Source: Clostridia bacterium (GTDB taxonomy: Bacteria; Bacillota; Clostridia; Oscillospirales; CAG-272). From it: 63,163 nucleotides of DNA. Of this stretch, positions 35,801 to 43,684 are shown in pieces. The notes beneath the pieces are model-generated. The model saw only the letters and a program-made list of their open reading frames with translations. It did not search any database and was not told the origin of the DNA. Position 1 is the stretch's first letter, and every line of letters begins with the position of its first letter. Location of the stretch: the NCBI GenBank assembly GCA_017450945.1, contig JAFSSP010000012.1, forward strand, positions 1 through 63,163, given 5' to 3'. Position numbers and translations under genes: made by a program.

Positions 35801-36500
35801 GCTCAAGGTGTTCGGCGCCGATTACAGCGACAAACTCAAAAAAGGCGCCTGCTTCTGCGCCGCGTTCTGTTCGCTCAATTTTGCAAAGCACTACTATCTG
35901 GATGAAGAAACCAAAGGCGACTTCGGAAAAGCCATTGTGGCAACCTTCAACGATTGCTCCATGAACACCTTAAAGCAGGTCTTCTCCAAGTTCGTAACGA
36001 ATTGGCTCAAGAAAAAATACGGGCTTTCCGAAATCAGCCGCAATTCCGAAGGTGGAATGACGGTGGATACCTACACAGTAGCTCCGCTCGAAAAGTACAT
36101 CAAGTCAAAGCTGACCGTTGGCGATATCCAGCTCTTCGGCAAGCAGTTGACCGGAACCGAGTTTTTGGCGTTCGGTAAGAAATATGATTTCTTCAAAACA
36201 ACCGGCGACAACACCGGAACGCTTGTCGGCGTCGGCGTGGACGCTTTGACCGGCGCCATTGTCGACGCGGCGCCCGACGTTCTTTCCGGAATCTGGAAAG
36301 CCTTCTGGGATTCTTCGATCGGCGGATTCATCATCTGCGCAGGCGGCAAGCTCTATGCGCTGACCATCAAGGGTTTTGTGGAAGCCTGCTTCAAGCAGAT
36401 CACCGAGTATTACGAAGCGGCAAAATTCACTCTATCCAAAACGATCCCGATTCCCTCTTTCATTCCAAGTTCGGATTCCCCGAAAGAAAAAGAAGCATAA
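32862..36500 (+). CDS. Very large exported membrane-anchored protein, function unknown (pair gene 2)
   Basis: A 1212-residue protein, the largest in the window. Residues 1-28 are a signal peptide ending SAFA. Residues 29-375 are Tyr/Trp/Thr-rich and beta-like. One Ala/Gly-rich membrane helix lies at 384-408, followed by the charged EDGKKEDDKKRSS. Residues 421-790 look like several beta-sandwich modules (MYINKDFGDTLKKG, ARITEIKPTG, VTFRFEGEGG). Residues 795-1200 are helical, with a few hydrophobic stretches. If the single helix is used, the first part is outside and about 800 residues are inside. I do not recognise a domain. A strong terminator follows. Confidence 0.78.
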   Translation: MKKNLIRLLCVLILSVWIASLLSLSAFATEFLDYKKYKADPAYDVECIIEKKTTYYERSQLNWSTEHLQNGGEINGTYRLIQLGSSYYYNKTVYSQPVTFRFEIPRLYTEYYTEGRTYEKVDDEWYGADYENRGQAHKYSSVQKEGRDTYMWYRNAQYEGDQPGTPGNYIQSYLSASLTCGPRSVGVFTDADLKRWGKTWEEYLEEQRITYSTNNDALPHEKDRFTFKETKLNNGVMFETYQYDWIERPNANGTGTFKGNGDVIVNRIEALGNEQETWQTVIFFKSDAYPGFYFVAGCTVGTYLWYDNGTVADDKTTTALYNEFLERKNYTVNTIYPALQSALAPKVTVGEGSGTIVPATVNYEAIVSAEAKSESGEDGGTTIPAIIILGTLGVGAALAGAAAAVAAAEDGKKEDDKKRSSFKMYINKDFGDTLKKGLNPQAVYARITEIKPTGEEIDRPDLTKTILVGSSDDSLTVTDGGMTANGYRCAMVSVPDTAEPRPEGIVTFRFEGEGGSYTQNVIFKILGDCSITFPDKKPEDAVFVKKGLLGDSKEYLVEFVPENFANPPESFKLTSQSDKIEVVYKPSRLGKHYAAIKNKTVAPEVTRTHYDATADYGEHNVLSSSAFAKSEEAEIHILAENKEEKTEVDFKIEFYPEGISVKLIKGEVRDNKLIIDTQDENGVFKPVELEFIRTSKLPSGNVQVDNDVDVEECLTLIEGKDDSESVNVIYGFKHKVEAFTHEGKKAYRLMPEVAIPDNGHDCYTFKWSAISAGSGQAFRLDLPVRLTGEKLDLAPVEERNKEIALLKRAIERYGLHNDAQATSLVDNLEELPASVIKQMRAQVLRCAIEYYSEEARKEANFANYMSVGMYSCMFFDWLGQQAFSYILKVYVGDVGEMLITPLKNAIVGAAADNLHSFIWGEPYQDHFTYEKVVGIFEEMAENFLIDALFGNIDWSDLSNAGREGAKLLKNFSLNNAKSALLKVFGADYSDKLKKGACFCAAFCSLNFAKHYYLDEETKGDFGKAIVATFNDCSMNTLKQVFSKFVTNWLKKKYGLSEISRNSEGGMTVDTYTVAPLEKYIKSKLTVGDIQLFGKQLTGTEFLAFGKKYDFFKTTGDNTGTLVGVGVDALTGAIVDAAPDVLSGIWKAFWDSSIGGFIICAGGKLYALTIKGFVEACFKQITEYYEAAKFTLSKTIPIPSFIPSSDSPKEKEA

Positions 36501-36504
36501 AACA

Positions 36505-36541
36505 CCGGAAGCTCCGGCCATGAGCCGGAGCTTCCTTTTTT
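36505..36541 (+). terminator. Terminator after the 1212-residue gene
   Basis: A perfect 12-bp stem (36507-36518 with 36524-36535), five-base loop, then six Ts. It also lies between convergent genes. Confidence 0.92.
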
Positions 36542-36545
36542 CTGT

Positions 36546-37979
36546 TTATTTTCTTCCGTACAGATCGTTCCACTCGGAAAACTTGGACAGGGGGATCGAG
36601 AGCGCCTGCTCTTTGGTCAAGCGGAAGCTCCAGTTGCCGTCCTTCTCTCCGGGGGTGTTGAGCCGCGTATCGCGGCCGTAGAGAAGCAGATCCTGCACCG
36701 GGAGAATGAGCAGTCCCGCATGGCTCTCGAACATGGTGCGCAGGATCTCGTTGTACCCGGCGTTCCAATCGTCGCCGCTAAAACCGCAGTAGCGAAGCAA
36801 ACGGGCTCGTGTGTTGGGATCGATCTCCCAGACGTACCCGAGCAGCGTGTTGTTATCATGCGTGCCGGTATAGGCAACGCAATCGTTGTCATAGTTGTGC
36901 GGCAGGTGCGGAGAGTTTTTGTCTCCGAGAAAGGCGAACTGCAGTACGCGCATGCCGGGGTATCCGCTCTTTTTGACCAGCTCCAAAACCTCTTTGGTAA
37001 TGTTTCCAAGATCCTCGGCGATCATGAGTTTTCCTTTCGTCAAAGGAGAAAGGGCTTTGAGAAGGTCCATGCCGGGGCCTTTGATCCATTTGCCGTTCTT
37101 TGCCGTCGTCTCGCTTGACGGGACGCTATAATAGGATTCGAGTCCCCGGAAATGGTCGATCCGAACTCCGTCAAACAGCTCAAGCTGGAAGGAAAGGCGA
37201 TCTTTCCAGAAGGTGTAGCCGGTCTTTTTTTGCGCTTCCCAGTCATAGAGCGGATTTCCCCAGAGCTGTCCGTCCTCCGAGAAATAATCCGGAGGAACAC
37301 CGGCAACCGAAGTCGGTCGATCTCGCTCGTCAAGTTGAAAATCCTGCTTGTGGAAATAAACGTCGGCGCTGTCGTACGCAACATAGATCGGCAGATCCCC
37401 AATGATCGAGATCCCGCATCGGTTGGCATAGGCCTTGACCTCCATCCACTCGGTGTAGGCCTCATACTGGGTAAATTGCCAAGCAAGAAGAACGTCATTA
37501 TCGTAAGAATCGGTTGTCCATTCCGTCCATGCAAGCCCGGAGTTGGCTTCCTTTTTTGCCATGAACAGACAAAACTCTGCCACTTTGGGATGAAGCTTGA
37601 GAAAAGCCTCGATCGCCGATCGATCCCGTAGCCGCCCGGATGCCTTTTGCAAAAGTGCAAAGCGTTCTTTGGAAAGCCGTTCAAACTCGCAGGCATAGGG
37701 AGTCTTTTCCTTTGCCGCGTCCAGTTCTTCTCGGGTCAGAAGACCTTTTCTGTAGAGGTTCGGTAGATCGATGAAATTGGGATTGATGCTAAATGCTCCG
37801 GCCGATTTATAGGGCGAATTGCAATCGTCGGTCAGGCAAAAAGGAAGAACCTGCCAAACCGAAAAGCCTCCGGCGGCGATCAGATCGCAAAACTCCTTTG
37901 CCGGCGTACCGAAAGATCCTTCCGAATATCCTCCCCAGAGTGAGGAGACGTGCATGAGCACTCCGCTTTGACGTTTCAT
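36546..37979 (-). CDS. malQ: 4-alpha-glucanotransferase (amylomaltase)
   Basis: MalQ (GH77) disproportionates alpha-1,4-glucans in glycogen or maltodextrin use. The 477 residues show RQSGVLMHVSSL at the start, WQVLPFCLTDDCNSPY, GDLPIYVAYDSADV, the nucleophile Asp in GVRIDHFRGLESYYSVP, the acid/base Glu in IAEDLGNIT, and GTHDNNTLLGYV. The ATG at 37979 follows AAGGAG; a longer upstream reading is not supported. It is a single gene. Confidence 0.95.
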   Translation of the reverse strand: MKRQSGVLMHVSSLWGGYSEGSFGTPAKEFCDLIAAGGFSVWQVLPFCLTDDCNSPYKSAGAFSINPNFIDLPNLYRKGLLTREELDAAKEKTPYACEFERLSKERFALLQKASGRLRDRSAIEAFLKLHPKVAEFCLFMAKKEANSGLAWTEWTTDSYDNDVLLAWQFTQYEAYTEWMEVKAYANRCGISIIGDLPIYVAYDSADVYFHKQDFQLDERDRPTSVAGVPPDYFSEDGQLWGNPLYDWEAQKKTGYTFWKDRLSFQLELFDGVRIDHFRGLESYYSVPSSETTAKNGKWIKGPGMDLLKALSPLTKGKLMIAEDLGNITKEVLELVKKSGYPGMRVLQFAFLGDKNSPHLPHNYDNDCVAYTGTHDNNTLLGYVWEIDPNTRARLLRYCGFSGDDWNAGYNEILRTMFESHAGLLILPVQDLLLYGRDTRLNTPGEKDGNWSFRLTKEQALSIPLSKFSEWNDLYGRK

Positions 37980-38008
37980 GGAAACTCCTTGTAAATAGAA
38001 TCGAATAT

Positions 38009-38037
38009 AGTGTAACAGATTTTCGCCGATTCTGCAA
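38009..38037 (-). promoter_or_regulatory. malQ promoter
   Basis: TTGCAG (38032-38037), 17 bases, TACACT (38009-38014), 30 bases upstream of the malQ start. Confidence 0.65.
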
Positions 38038-38075
38038 CCGATTTCAGGCAAAAAAACGAAAAAATCCGCTTTCCC

Positions 38076-38104
38076 TTGACAAAACCGGACAAATCTCATA
38101 TAAT
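38076..38104 (+). promoter_or_regulatory. Aspartate kinase promoter
   Basis: TTGACA (38076-38081), 17 bases, TATAAT (38099-38104). The leader before the ATG is only about 38 bases, so no lysine riboswitch fits. Confidence 0.88.
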
Positions 38105-38148
38105 GGAATATCATAAAATAGTGTTATCATATCCCGAAAGGAATTTAC

Positions 38149-39468
38149 ATGGAAATGAAAGTCGTTAAATTCGGCGGCTCCTCGCTCGCAGACGCCGCAC
38201 ACTTCCGTCAGGTCGCAAGCATTGTAAAAGCCGACCCTGCCCGCCGCTGTGTGGTGGCCTCGGCTCCCGGCAAGCGGTTTTCGGGCGACGAAAAGGTCAC
38301 CGATATGCTCTACCGTTGCTACGAGATGGTTCGCACACACGAAGATATTAGCGAGTTTTATGCAAAGATCGCCGCGCGTTACACCTCGATCATCGAGGAG
38401 CTGGGACTCGATTTTGACATTTCCGGCGAGCTCGATTATATCAAAAACGCGATCCTCCACCATTCGGGACGCGATTTTGCCGCCAGCCGCGGAGAATATC
38501 TCAATTCGCTGATTTTAGCCAAATACCTCGGCTATGGCTTTGTCGATGCCGAATCGGTCGTGTTCTTCAAGGAGGACGGCTCTTACGACGAAGAAAAGAC
38601 CAATTTTGAAATGGGCAAAGCGCTCTCCTCGATGAAAAACGCCGTGATCCCCGGCTTTTACGGCATCATGCCGAACGGCACCATCAAAACCTTCAGCCGC
38701 GGCGGTTCCGACGTGACCGGCTCAATCGTTGCAAAAGCGGTTGAGGCCGATCTCTACGAGAACTGGACCGACGTCTCCGGGTGTCTCATGGCTGACCCGC
38801 GCATCGTCAAAGATCCGCTCCCCATCAAGTCGGTCACTTACAGAGAACTGCGTGAGCTCTCCTACATGGGCGCCTCCGTCCTTCACGAAGAGGCGATCTT
38901 CCCGGTGCGCAACGCAGGGATCCCGATCAACATCAGAAACACCAACGACCCCTCCGCTCCCGGTACCATGATCGTTGCCAATGCCACCGAATACGACGCA
39001 AAGCATATCATCACCGGCGTGGCGGGCAAAAAGGGCTTTTCGGTCATCACCATCGAAAAGGATATGATGAACTCTGAGATCGGTTTTGGCCGCAAGGTCT
39101 TAGAAGCGCTCGAAGACAACGATATTTCTTTTGAGCACCTGCCCTCCGGCATTGACACCATGAGCATTGTGATTGCCACGAGCGAGCTCGAAGGCAGATG
39201 CGAAAAGATCCTCTCCAACATGAACCGCAGAGTCCATGCGGACAGCATCGTCATTGACGACGGGCTTGCCCTGCTTGCCGTAGTCGGACGCGGTATGGTC
39301 AAGGCAAAAGGAACCGCCGCACGCGTCTTTGATGCAATCTCGGGTCAGGGCATCAACATCCGCATGATCGACCAAGGCTCGAGCGAGCTGAGCATCATCA
39401 TTGGTGTGGAAGAGGGCGACCTTGAGCGCGCAATGGAAGCGATCTACAAGGAATTCGTAAAAGACTGA
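38149..39468 (+). CDS. lysC: Aspartate kinase
   Basis: Aspartate kinase makes aspartyl phosphate, the first step to lysine, threonine, methionine and DAP. The 439 residues start with the signature KVVKFGGSSLAD, then GFYGIMPNGTIKTFSRGGSDVTGSIVA-type catalytic segments (FSRGGSDVTGS), and two C-terminal ACT domains (about residues 300-370 and 375-439, with VVGRGMVKAKGTAARVF). The ACT domains predict end-product control. Single gene, with AAAGGAA before the ATG. Confidence 0.94.
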   Translation: MEMKVVKFGGSSLADAAHFRQVASIVKADPARRCVVASAPGKRFSGDEKVTDMLYRCYEMVRTHEDISEFYAKIAARYTSIIEELGLDFDISGELDYIKNAILHHSGRDFAASRGEYLNSLILAKYLGYGFVDAESVVFFKEDGSYDEEKTNFEMGKALSSMKNAVIPGFYGIMPNGTIKTFSRGGSDVTGSIVAKAVEADLYENWTDVSGCLMADPRIVKDPLPIKSVTYRELRELSYMGASVLHEEAIFPVRNAGIPINIRNTNDPSAPGTMIVANATEYDAKHIITGVAGKKGFSVITIEKDMMNSEIGFGRKVLEALEDNDISFEHLPSGIDTMSIVIATSELEGRCEKILSNMNRRVHADSIVIDDGLALLAVVGRGMVKAKGTAARVFDAISGQGINIRMIDQGSSELSIIIGVEEGDLERAMEAIYKEFVKD

Positions 39469-39486
39469 CAGAGAAAAGCCGGCATT

Positions 39487-39519
39487 AAAAAAGATCCATC
39501 ATGCGATGGATCTTTTTTG
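39487..39519. terminator. Bidirectional terminator
   Basis: AAAAAAGATCCATC pairs with GATGGATCTTTTTT around ATGC. It lies between the convergent lysC and PAP2 genes and ends the long minus-strand operon. Confidence 0.88.
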
Positions 39520-39522
39520 TTT

Positions 39523-40215
39523 TTACTCGACTTCGTTTGCTTCAAGCGCTTCCATGGTGCGCTCATCGAGCGATCGCAAAAAGCCGAAATAAGCGAGCAG
39601 GAGCGAAGAGCCGAGCAAAATACCGCCGATGATATCGGTCAGCCAATGCACACCCGAGAAAAACCTTCCCACGACCGTAAAGAGCATGAGCGCCCAGCAG
39701 AGTACCGAGACCGCAATGGCCGACGAACGGCTCGGAAGATAGCGTGGCAGAGTCAATGCGGCGCCGCCGAACAGAACAATGGCAAGCATACTGTGCGAGG
39801 ACGGGAACGAGGGCTCCGGCAGCGTTTCCCCTGCCAAAAGCACCGGACGCACATTGATAACAAACACTTCAAAAAGAAAGTAGAACGCAATTGCCGCAAC
39901 ATAAAGACCGGCCAGTAAAAAGAGCTCCTTATCGACGCGTAAAAGGCTTTTGCGCTTGACCCATTGTGCAAGACCAAAGCAAGCAAAAATCGCCGCGGAC
40001 AGAATGCCGATATACCCTGACCATTTGGTCAGCGAATAAAGCGAGGATTTGAAGCCGCCTATACTTTCTTGAACTTCCTGATTGATCGTTGAAAAGCCGA
40101 CCTTTCCTTCCAAGGGAGCAATATTGCCCACGTCAACAACAAAAAGCAGGATCAGCAAAACAAGGAAGAGCCCGGCTAAGATACCGGAGAGAATAAATGG
40201 AATTTTTCGTTGCAT
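39523..40215 (-). CDS. PAP2-family membrane phosphatase
   Basis: A 230-residue membrane protein with about six helices. The PAP2 motifs are spread as KxxxxxxRP-like NVRPVLLAG, PSFPSSHSM (with the catalytic His) and RFFSGVHWLTDIIGG. It probably dephosphorylates a lipid phosphate such as undecaprenyl diphosphate or phosphatidic acid. The ATG at 40215 has GAAAGGAAAA; an ATG seven codons earlier lacks a site. It is the last gene of the long minus-strand run. Confidence 0.9.
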   Translation of the reverse strand: MQRKIPFILSGILAGLFLVLLILLFVVDVGNIAPLEGKVGFSTINQEVQESIGGFKSSLYSLTKWSGYIGILSAAIFACFGLAQWVKRKSLLRVDKELFLLAGLYVAAIAFYFLFEVFVINVRPVLLAGETLPEPSFPSSHSMLAIVLFGGAALTLPRYLPSRSSAIAVSVLCWALMLFTVVGRFFSGVHWLTDIIGGILLGSSLLLAYFGFLRSLDERTMEALEANEVE

Positions 40216-40236
40216 CGTCGTTTTCCTTTCGGTCAT

Positions 40237-41217
40237 TTATTTTTTCATTTCAAGGTAAGGCAATTCGGTAAAGCCGCAAGAGGTGTAAAGCCTTTTTGCA
40301 GGCCGGTTTTCTTCTTCGAGTTCCAGGCGAAAGAGCGTGTCCGGATATTCTTTTTCCAGGAAGGCAAAAAAGGCTTTGCCAAGGCCACGCCCGCGGTATT
40401 CTTCTTTGAAATAAATATCTTCGATCCAAAGACATGGGCGGCCGAACTCGGTGGAAAAGCTCTTTGCCACCATGCCGTATCCCGCAATGGAATCGTCAAC
40501 AAGGATCAGATATCCGAACAGGTTCGGGTTCTCTCCCACGCAGGCGTCAAAGTCGGCACGAAAGATCTCATAAGAGCCGTTTGTGGAAACGGCAGGCGAC
40601 GCGTAAAAGGTCTTCATCATCGAGAGCACCTCCCCACGGTCGCCCTCGTTCATCGGACGGATAAAAAGCCCGCGGAGCTCTCTTCTCTTTTTCCAATCAT
40701 CCTTTGTCAAAAGATTCACGTGACCGCGCCGGACTTCGCCGAGTTGCGGGACAGGGACGTCGTCGCTTGTCCACTGGTGAACGAAGCCAAGCTTTTGTTG
40801 CACCCGCTTGGATTTTTCGTTGCCGTCATAATAGCCGCACCAAACCTTTTCAAATCCAAGGTCAAAGAAAGCGTGATCAAGTAAGAGCGTCGCCGCCTCG
40901 GGAGCAATTTCCCTCCCCCAAAAAGGCCTTGCGACCCAGTAGCCAAGCTCGGGCTCGCCCTCTCTTGCAAGATCGCTTTTGAAGTGCAGTCCGATGCTAC
41001 CGACCGGCTCGCCGGTTCCCTTCCAGACGATCGCATAGGTCTCTGGAACTGCAAGAACGTTTTGAATGATCTCGCGACTGTTTTCCACGCTCTCATGAGG
41101 CTTCCAGCCGGCGGCCGGCCCCACAAGAGGGTCTTTTGCGTAGTTGTAAAGCGCTTTCGCGTCCGACTCCACCCATGGGCGAAGCAGAATGCGTTCGGTT
41201 TCAAAAGTTTGTTTCAT
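40237..41217 (-). CDS. Tandem GNAT acetyltransferase (two domains)
   Basis: A 326-residue protein with two GNAT domains. Residues 1-175 are RimJ/RimL-like (TERILLRPWVESDAKALYNYA, then ELGYWVARPFWGREIAPEA). Residues about 185-326 form a second, different GNAT fold with the acetyl-CoA loop EEYRGRGLGKAF and the C-terminal NRPAKRLYTSCGF. Acetyl transfer to an amine of a protein or small molecule is expected. The ATG at 41217 is 10 bases after the previous stop. Confidence 0.88.
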   Translation of the reverse strand: MKQTFETERILLRPWVESDAKALYNYAKDPLVGPAAGWKPHESVENSREIIQNVLAVPETYAIVWKGTGEPVGSIGLHFKSDLAREGEPELGYWVARPFWGREIAPEAATLLLDHAFFDLGFEKVWCGYYDGNEKSKRVQQKLGFVHQWTSDDVPVPQLGEVRRGHVNLLTKDDWKKRRELRGLFIRPMNEGDRGEVLSMMKTFYASPAVSTNGSYEIFRADFDACVGENPNLFGYLILVDDSIAGYGMVAKSFSTEFGRPCLWIEDIYFKEEYRGRGLGKAFFAFLEKEYPDTLFRLELEEENRPAKRLYTSCGFTELPYLEMKK

Positions 41218-41227
41218 GGCCTTACTC

Positions 41228-42457
41228 CTATCCAAATAGCTGTCCGGGCAGTTTTCGTTTTTCTTTTTTGGGAAAAGCCTTGTCAAATTCTTCGGCTTCG
41301 GTTTCGTCCACGTAGTACCCTCTCGGCGTTTGGTAGACCCCTGTCACACCGCCAAGATACCCTTTTTGCAATTCAACGCAGAGAAAGAAAGAATCGTCCG
41401 CGCCTTCTGGGAGATCGTGGTAACGGATGCCGAAGTCCCTTGCGTAGGTAAATCCGCTCTTGCCGTAAAAAAGGATATTGCCTTCAAACAAAACCGCTCC
41501 AAAACCCATTTCTTTGGCCTTTTGCAAGGAAAAGTCGAGGAGCTTTTTGCCGTAGCCCTTGCGTTTTAATTCGTTTGCAATGCAGATCGGCCCCATGGTC
41601 AGCACCGGGATCTCTCGCCCGTCGTCGGCGTCGATCTTGGTTTTCATAAACATGTTTTGACCGATGAGTTTACCATCCTGTTCCATGACAAAATCCAACT
41701 CTTTGACAAAGGAGGGATCTTTACGCAAAACGTGCATCACGTAATGCTCGAGGCAACCGGGACGATAGACGTTCCAAAAGGACTCGCGGATGAGATTTTC
41801 CACCTCTCGCTCCTCTTCTTTTCTCTCGGAACGGATGATGTAGTCTTGTTCGTACATCACGCGCTCTCCGGCTTTGATCCACTCGTCCAAAAAGCGTAGC
41901 TGCTCCTCGGTGTGGAACCAGTGCTCGCCGTCCGGCATGACGGTAAGAAAAGCGGAATGTTTTTTTGCAAAACTTGAGATGGTCGCATAGGAGGTAAAAG
42001 TATCCTTTGCGGCGTAAAGGATCGAGGTTTTTGTCCGCCAGACGATCGGGTTTTTGCGAACGTAGGAAAGATACTCCCACGACAAATCGGCTCCGGAGGC
42101 GGTATGGATCACACCCCGCATGTTCAGTTCTTCCTCGGTCACCTTGGAAAAAGACATTTGATCCAGAATCAAACGCTCCATATCGACGATCGGAGAGATG
42201 AAATAGGCCTTCTCGATGAAACGATCCACCCCGGCGCACATCGAAAAATACGCGCCGATGCTGTTGGCCACAAGGATCACGCCCTCGCTCGTTTTGGAAA
42301 GCTCTTGAAAATACGGAAAGAACTCTTCCTTTGCTTCCCACGGCGTGCCGGCCGTGTAATCAAAGCCAACGACCTGCACGCCCGGAAAAAGCGCCTGATA
42401 GTATCCTGCTTCGGCGGCAGAACCGCCCATGCCGTGAATGTAAACGACTGTTTTCAT
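41228..42457 (-). CDS. Alpha/beta hydrolase fused to GNAT acetyltransferase
   Basis: A 409-residue fusion. Residues 1-200 are a small alpha/beta hydrolase: oxyanion-loop IHGMGGSAAEAGYY, nucleophile Ser66 in VANSIGAY (Gly of the usual GxSxG replaced by Asn), Asp152 in AAKDTF, His179 in GEHWF, so the triad looks complete. Residues 205-409 are a YhbS-like GNAT with NELKRKGYGKKLLDF and EGNILFYGKSGF. Two chemistries on one substrate, or hydrolysis of an acyl group followed by acetylation, is inference. Confidence 0.88.
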   Translation of the reverse strand: MKTVVYIHGMGGSAAEAGYYQALFPGVQVVGFDYTAGTPWEAKEEFFPYFQELSKTSEGVILVANSIGAYFSMCAGVDRFIEKAYFISPIVDMERLILDQMSFSKVTEEELNMRGVIHTASGADLSWEYLSYVRKNPIVWRTKTSILYAAKDTFTSYATISSFAKKHSAFLTVMPDGEHWFHTEEQLRFLDEWIKAGERVMYEQDYIIRSERKEEEREVENLIRESFWNVYRPGCLEHYVMHVLRKDPSFVKELDFVMEQDGKLIGQNMFMKTKIDADDGREIPVLTMGPICIANELKRKGYGKKLLDFSLQKAKEMGFGAVLFEGNILFYGKSGFTYARDFGIRYHDLPEGADDSFFLCVELQKGYLGGVTGVYQTPRGYYVDETEAEEFDKAFPKKEKRKLPGQLFG

Positions 42458-42475
42458 AAAAATGCATCCAATCTT

Positions 42476-43081
42476 TTAGAGTTTGTCCCGGCTTTTGAAA
42501 ATCAAAAGGCCTTTGATCAATAGGATCACGAAATAGAGGATCCCGGCATAGGGCTGTCTGGTCATCAGAAAGACAGCAGAGCCGAGGATCGAAAGCGCAA
42601 GTCCCGTGGCGATCCTGTGCTTGTTCCAGAGCGCTTTTTCAAAGTAGCTGACGATCACACCCGCAAGTCCGTTGAGCGCCGAAAGCCCGATCAAACCGAT
42701 GAAAACGATCTTGATCCAAATTTCGATCCCGCTCAGTGAAAAAAGCGTTGTCGACAAGCCTTTCCCATCTCCAAAGATCGGAAGAAAGAAAAGCGTCGCA
42801 AGCAAAAGATCAATGGCCCCGCAGATGAGGGCAAGATATTTTTCGATCGCGCTTTTCTTCTCATCCTCTGCGGCTGTGAGCATTTCCTCCGATCCGATGA
42901 GTTCGTCGAGCGTCACAGAAAAGTATCGGGAAAGTGCTCTGAGCGAATCGATATTCGGGTATCCTCTGCCCGACTCCCATTTGGAGACGGCGGTTCTGGA
43001 AACAAAGAGGGCCGCGGCGAGTTCCTCCTGCGTGATCCCTTTTTGTTTCCTCAGTTCCTGCAATTTTTCATGAAATTCCAT
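42476..43081 (-). CDS. XRE-family regulator with C-terminal membrane domain
   Basis: A 201-residue protein. Residues 7-62 are a helix-turn-helix of the Cro/C1 class (GITQEELAAALFVSRTAVSKWESGRGYPN-type, key parts TQEELA and AVSKWE). After a charged linker, four hydrophobic segments fill residues 80-195. Membrane-bound XRE proteins of this shape are common in Clostridia and may sense envelope state. It has its own weak promoter. Confidence 0.88.
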   Translation of the reverse strand: MEFHEKLQELRKQKGITQEELAAALFVSRTAVSKWESGRGYPNIDSLRALSRYFSVTLDELIGSEEMLTAAEDEKKSAIEKYLALICGAIDLLLATLFFLPIFGDGKGLSTTLFSLSGIEIWIKIVFIGLIGLSALNGLAGVIVSYFEKALWNKHRIATGLALSILGSAVFLMTRQPYAGILYFVILLIKGLLIFKSRDKL

Positions 43082-43114
43082 AAATGAGCCTCGCTACCGA
43101 TTTGCTTTGTATCA

Positions 43115-43143
43115 AGGATAGCACAACCGGGTAAAAAAAGCAA
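43115..43143 (-). promoter_or_regulatory. Candidate promoter of XRE regulator gene
   Basis: TTGCTT (43138-43143), 17 bases, TATCCT (43115-43120), in the only sizeable gap (96 bases) of the accessory run. A GACACGA/TCGTGTC palindrome lies 22 bases upstream. Confidence 0.45.
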
Positions 43144-43177
43144 GAAACGATTGGTAGAATGAAAGACACGATTCGTG

Positions 43178-43660
43178 TCAGCGCTTAGTATTATAGAAAA
43201 CAAGCCCCTCTTCGTCTTTTGCGGCGGCCTTTGCGTCTTTGCAGGAAATGAGAATATGTGCAGGGACAAAAATCACGGACGAAATGAGGAGCAGGATCGA
43301 ACGGCACATCACGCCACTGAACAAAAGGAGCACCGACGGGATGATCGACAGCGTCAGGGCTTTTGCCAGGTTGTGCGATTTCCAAAAAACGCCCCAAAGA
43401 ATGCAGTAGGTAAGAGAAAGCACAAAGTTTACACAAAGATAGATGGCAAAAGCAGTATCCGACTGCCATCCAAAGACTGTCCCGGGAATGTTGACCGTCA
43501 TAAATGCGATGCACCCGATGCGGCCGATTTGCTCAATTGGCTCAAGGATCTTGTGCTTTTCGGTTTTGGGAAGCCTTCCCCTGTTCAAGAATGCGTAAAG
43601 CGCGTTCGGGATCAGAATGATGAGCATAAACAAAAGTCCGAATAAATTAAACTGTTCCAT
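43178..43660 (-). CDS. Integral membrane protein, function unknown
   Basis: A 160-residue protein with about five hydrophobic helices (residues 7-25, 46-62, 68-90, 100-116, 120-138) and a polar C-terminal tail ending in NTKR. No motif is recognised. The ribosome site is poor (GGGAA about 15 bases away), so translation may depend on coupling to upstream genes. It is followed by the XRE regulator. Confidence 0.7.
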   Translation of the reverse strand: MEQFNLFGLLFMLIILIPNALYAFLNRGRLPKTEKHKILEPIEQIGRIGCIAFMTVNIPGTVFGWQSDTAFAIYLCVNFVLSLTYCILWGVFWKSHNLAKALTLSIIPSVLLLFSGVMCRSILLLISSVIFVPAHILISCKDAKAAAKDEEGLVFYNTKR

Positions 43661-43684
43661 GAAAATTTCTGTCGTTCCCTTCCA

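Noticed and set aside
38105-38148. Lysine riboswitch before lysC
   Set aside because: The transcript leader is under 45 bases, far shorter than the riboswitch.
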